Below are positions 12,231-14,222 of a stretch of DNA of 14,222 nucleotides, in pieces. Each line of letters opens with the position of its first letter. The stretch's first letter is position 1. A program made the translations under genes and the position numbers. Under the pieces are notes generated by a model, which saw nothing but the letters and a program-made list of their open reading frames with translations, was not told where the DNA came from and made no database searches. The stretch covers positions 1-14,222 of the forward strand of contig JALFRH010000181.1 in assembly GCA_022785155.1 (NCBI GenBank), written 5' to 3'. Origin of the DNA: Spirochaetales bacterium (lineage in GTDB: Bacteria; Spirochaetota; Spirochaetia; Sphaerochaetales; Sphaerochaetaceae).

Positions 12231-14222
12231 TTATATTCTCGATATATCCATGACAGTGAGTTCTTCTTTAAGTATTTCTTCCTCCACATCGCCCTTTGGT
12301 GTAAAGATGATGGTTTTGTCCTCATTAGGAAGAAGAGTGATGAAGTTATCTGAGAATCTGCCGTCGATGTTGCCGCTTTCAACTACCACATAGAAAGCCG
12401 GATGCTTTGTCTCCAGAGTAATGGAGAAGGAGCCGTCGCTGTTCTTTTCAACATTTTTGAAAGCTATCCAGCTTTTCTTGATATCTGAGTTTTTGACTCT
12501 TTCCATCATGATGCTTCTTTCTTCAGTTACGCCTTCACACTTTGTCTCCACAACCACAAAGGCATCATCTCTGTTGTATGCAGACTTATAGAGGTCCTCA
12601 ACGTCCACAACAGTCATGGAATCTATGGAAACGGAGTGGTTTCTCTCTTCAATTACATTTCCCTCATAGTCCATGACCCTTACCCTTACCATAACGTCCT
12701 TTCTCTCCAATGTGTCGTTGGCCACCTTAATAAAGACTCTGCCCTTATCTATATATAATAGAGGTGCTACCTGGGCATAGAAGTGCTTTATTGCATAGTG
12801 GAGAGCCTTCCATCTGCCGTTGTACTCGATGCTGGACCAGGAAGCCACAGGCCATACGTCGTTAAGCTGCCATATGAGGGTGCCCATACAATATGGCATC
12901 AAAGAACGCCAGTAGGTTACTGCAGTCTCTATGGCCAGAGCCTGTTGGACCTGGGAAAGGTATAGGCTGGATTCAAAGGACGAAGGGTATTTGAAGGAGC
13001 GTGTAAACTGCTCCATCATTATCTGGTTACCTCTATCGTTTTTCTGATGATGGAGCATTACAGGGGAGGTGAGGTCAAACTGGTCGTGGGGGCAGAAGGT
13101 GTTCACCACCTGCAGGGAAGAGAATGATTGATAACCGAACTCAGAGCAGAATCTTGGCTTTACCGTATGGTAGTAATCAAAATCCTTTCCCTCGTGCCAT
13201 ACGGACCAGAAGTGCATATCGCCCTTGCCGTCGCTATGCCAGTTGTCGCTGTAGTCCCCAGGGCCTGCACATGGAGAAGAAGGCCAGAAGATTCTGTCCT
13301 TGTCTTCTTCCATTACAACTCTACCCACAGTCTCATCGTTGAGTTTTTCGTAGTCTTTTAGGTATCTTTCCCTGTTGTTTATACTCTCTTCATACCATGT
13401 AAGGGCCCCAAGATCTTCGTTGTTGCCACACCATAGGGCAATGGAAGGATGGGACTTGAGTCTTCTGATCTGGTCTCTCAGTTCCTTTTCTACGCTTTTG
13501 AGAAACCAATCCGTCGCTGGATAAGTTGAGCAGGCGAACATCATATCGTGGAACAACAAAAGGCCTTTCTGGTCACAGAGCTCGTAGAATTCTTCCCTCT
13601 CATACCATCCGCCGCCCCAGATACGGAGCATATTCATGTTGGCGTCCACTGCGTCCTGGAGTATTTTGTCATATCTTTCCCTTGTCATTCTGGAAGGAAT
13701 GGCATCAAGAGGAATCCAGTTGGCGCCCTTGGAGAAAATATCCCTGCCGTTGACAGAGATGGTGAGTTCTTTTCCTCCCATGGTGGGCTCGTTCTTCACC
13801 TTCAGAGTCCTGAAGCCTATGTTTCTCTCTTTTGTATCACCTTCCAGAGTCACCTTGGCTTTGTAGAGTTTCTGGTCTCCGCATCCGTTTGGCCACCATC
13901 TTTCTATTTCATTCTCCTCGATGGTGAGGAATAGAGAGTATTTCTTTGTGCCTTTTTCCAGCATTATGGACGAGGAAGTGGAGTATCCTGCGATACTTGC
14001 TTCAGCCATGACGCTTCTTTCTTCCTTCGCTTCAATCCACAGTTCAAACTCCACTTCCCATTGATTACCCTTCAGGCGGGGAATGGCTGCAAAGCCCTCG
14101 AAGAGGGATGAGCCTCTCTCCAATAGTAGGACAGGGCAGTGGATACCGATACTCATGATGCAGGGACCCCAGTCCCAGCCGGCGTTGCACTGTGTCTTTC
14201 TCACCAAGTTTCTGTTAGGGGA
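12231..14222 (-). CDS. GH2 beta-mannosidase (5' end outside window)
   Basis: The C-terminal 663 residues of a large GH2 glycosidase; the frame is open to the window edge. It hydrolyses terminal beta-mannose from mannosides. The first visible segment contains RKTQCNAGWDWGP, very close to the RKAQ-x-x-GWDWGP signature of beta-mannosidases. Counting from the first visible residue, the acid/base glutamate is E269 in CGNNEDLG (codon 13418-13416). The nucleophile is E361 in FCSEFGYQS (codon 13142-13140). NMLRIWGGGWYE and WQLNDVWPVASWSSIEY are also typical. Full-length enzymes are about 800-850 residues, so roughly 150-200 are missing upstream; a signal peptide cannot be judged. It converges on the hexosaminidase operon and may act on the same imported glycan. 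It has its own promoter outside the window. Confidence 0.93.
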   Translation of the reverse strand, partial: SPNRNLVRKTQCNAGWDWGPCIMSIGIHCPVLLLERGSSLFEGFAAIPRLKGNQWEVEFELWIEAKEERSVMAEASIAGYSTSSSIMLEKGTKKYSLFLTIEENEIERWWPNGCGDQKLYKAKVTLEGDTKERNIGFRTLKVKNEPTMGGKELTISVNGRDIFSKGANWIPLDAIPSRMTRERYDKILQDAVDANMNMLRIWGGGWYEREEFYELCDQKGLLLFHDMMFACSTYPATDWFLKSVEKELRDQIRRLKSHPSIALWCGNNEDLGALTWYEESINNRERYLKDYEKLNDETVGRVVMEEDKDRIFWPSSPCAGPGDYSDNWHSDGKGDMHFWSVWHEGKDFDYYHTVKPRFCSEFGYQSFSSLQVVNTFCPHDQFDLTSPVMLHHQKNDRGNQIMMEQFTRSFKYPSSFESSLYLSQVQQALAIETAVTYWRSLMPYCMGTLIWQLNDVWPVASWSSIEYNGRWKALHYAIKHFYAQVAPLLYIDKGRVFIKVANDTLERKDVMVRVRVMDYEGNVIEERNHSVSIDSMTVVDVEDLYKSAYNRDDAFVVVETKCEGVTEERSIMMERVKNSDIKKSWIAFKNVEKNSDGSFSITLETKHPAFYVVVESGNIDGRFSDNFITLLPNEDKTIIFTPKGDVEEEILKEELTVMDISRI

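Noticed and set aside
12083..12382. Minus-strand ORF of 99 residues overlapping the beta-mannosidase 3' end and the hairpin region
   Set aside because: It is in a different frame from the mannosidase, is arginine- and serine-rich without motifs, and runs through the terminator hairpins.
12231..12400. Possible frameshift at the C-terminus of the beta-mannosidase
   Set aside because: The frame is continuous from the window edge to the TAA at 12233-12231, and the ending looks like a normal C-terminal beta-sandwich.

Overview
The window most resembles a spirochaete chromosome (Treponema/Sphaerochaeta type), with moderate G+C and ordinary bacterial gene packing. The main clue is the solute-binding protein: a short hydrophobic signal peptide cut after VFA, directly followed by QGGTEAAS. 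This N-terminus is common in spirochaete sugar-binding proteins. This is an inference from style, not from a marker gene. No rRNA, tRNA, CRISPR, phage or insertion-sequence genes are visible, and no intergenic gap exceeds about 245 bases.

Left part (1-4304). The 3' end of a 2-oxoacid:acceptor oxidoreductase gamma subunit closes with a clear terminator. Three minus-strand blocks follow: a two-gene phosphorelay unit (a stand-alone Hpt protein, then a response regulator with a winged-helix/partial BTAD output), glycogen synthase glgA, and a GntR/FCD regulator. The GntR gene is divergent from a mannitol dehydrogenase-family (UxuB-like) oxidoreductase at 4305-5903, which ends in a strong terminator.

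Right part (5949-14222). A ROK regulator, two ABC sugar permeases, a solute-binding protein and a cytoplasmic GH20 beta-N-acetylhexosaminidase lie in one plus-strand run. A GH2 beta-mannosidase, cut by the window edge, converges on them from the right. The ROK gene is preceded by a -35 box and a 23-bp near-perfect palindrome whose arms resemble XylR-type ROK operators. RNA hairpins lie between permease 2 and the binding protein, and between the binding protein and the hexosaminidase. They probably set unequal expression within the operon. No ABC ATPase is present, so a shared one elsewhere is expected.

Together the right-hand genes suggest import and intracellular breakdown of an oligosaccharide with GlcNAc (or GalNAc) and beta-mannose. 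One specific possibility is the Man-beta-GlcNAc-GlcNAc core of host N-glycans. That is a hypothesis from gene content; separate use of mannan and chitin oligosaccharides is also possible. I saw no clearly unprecedented system. The most interesting items are this glycan locus, its ROK operator, and the predicted RNA structures controlling glgA and the binding protein/hexosaminidase junction.
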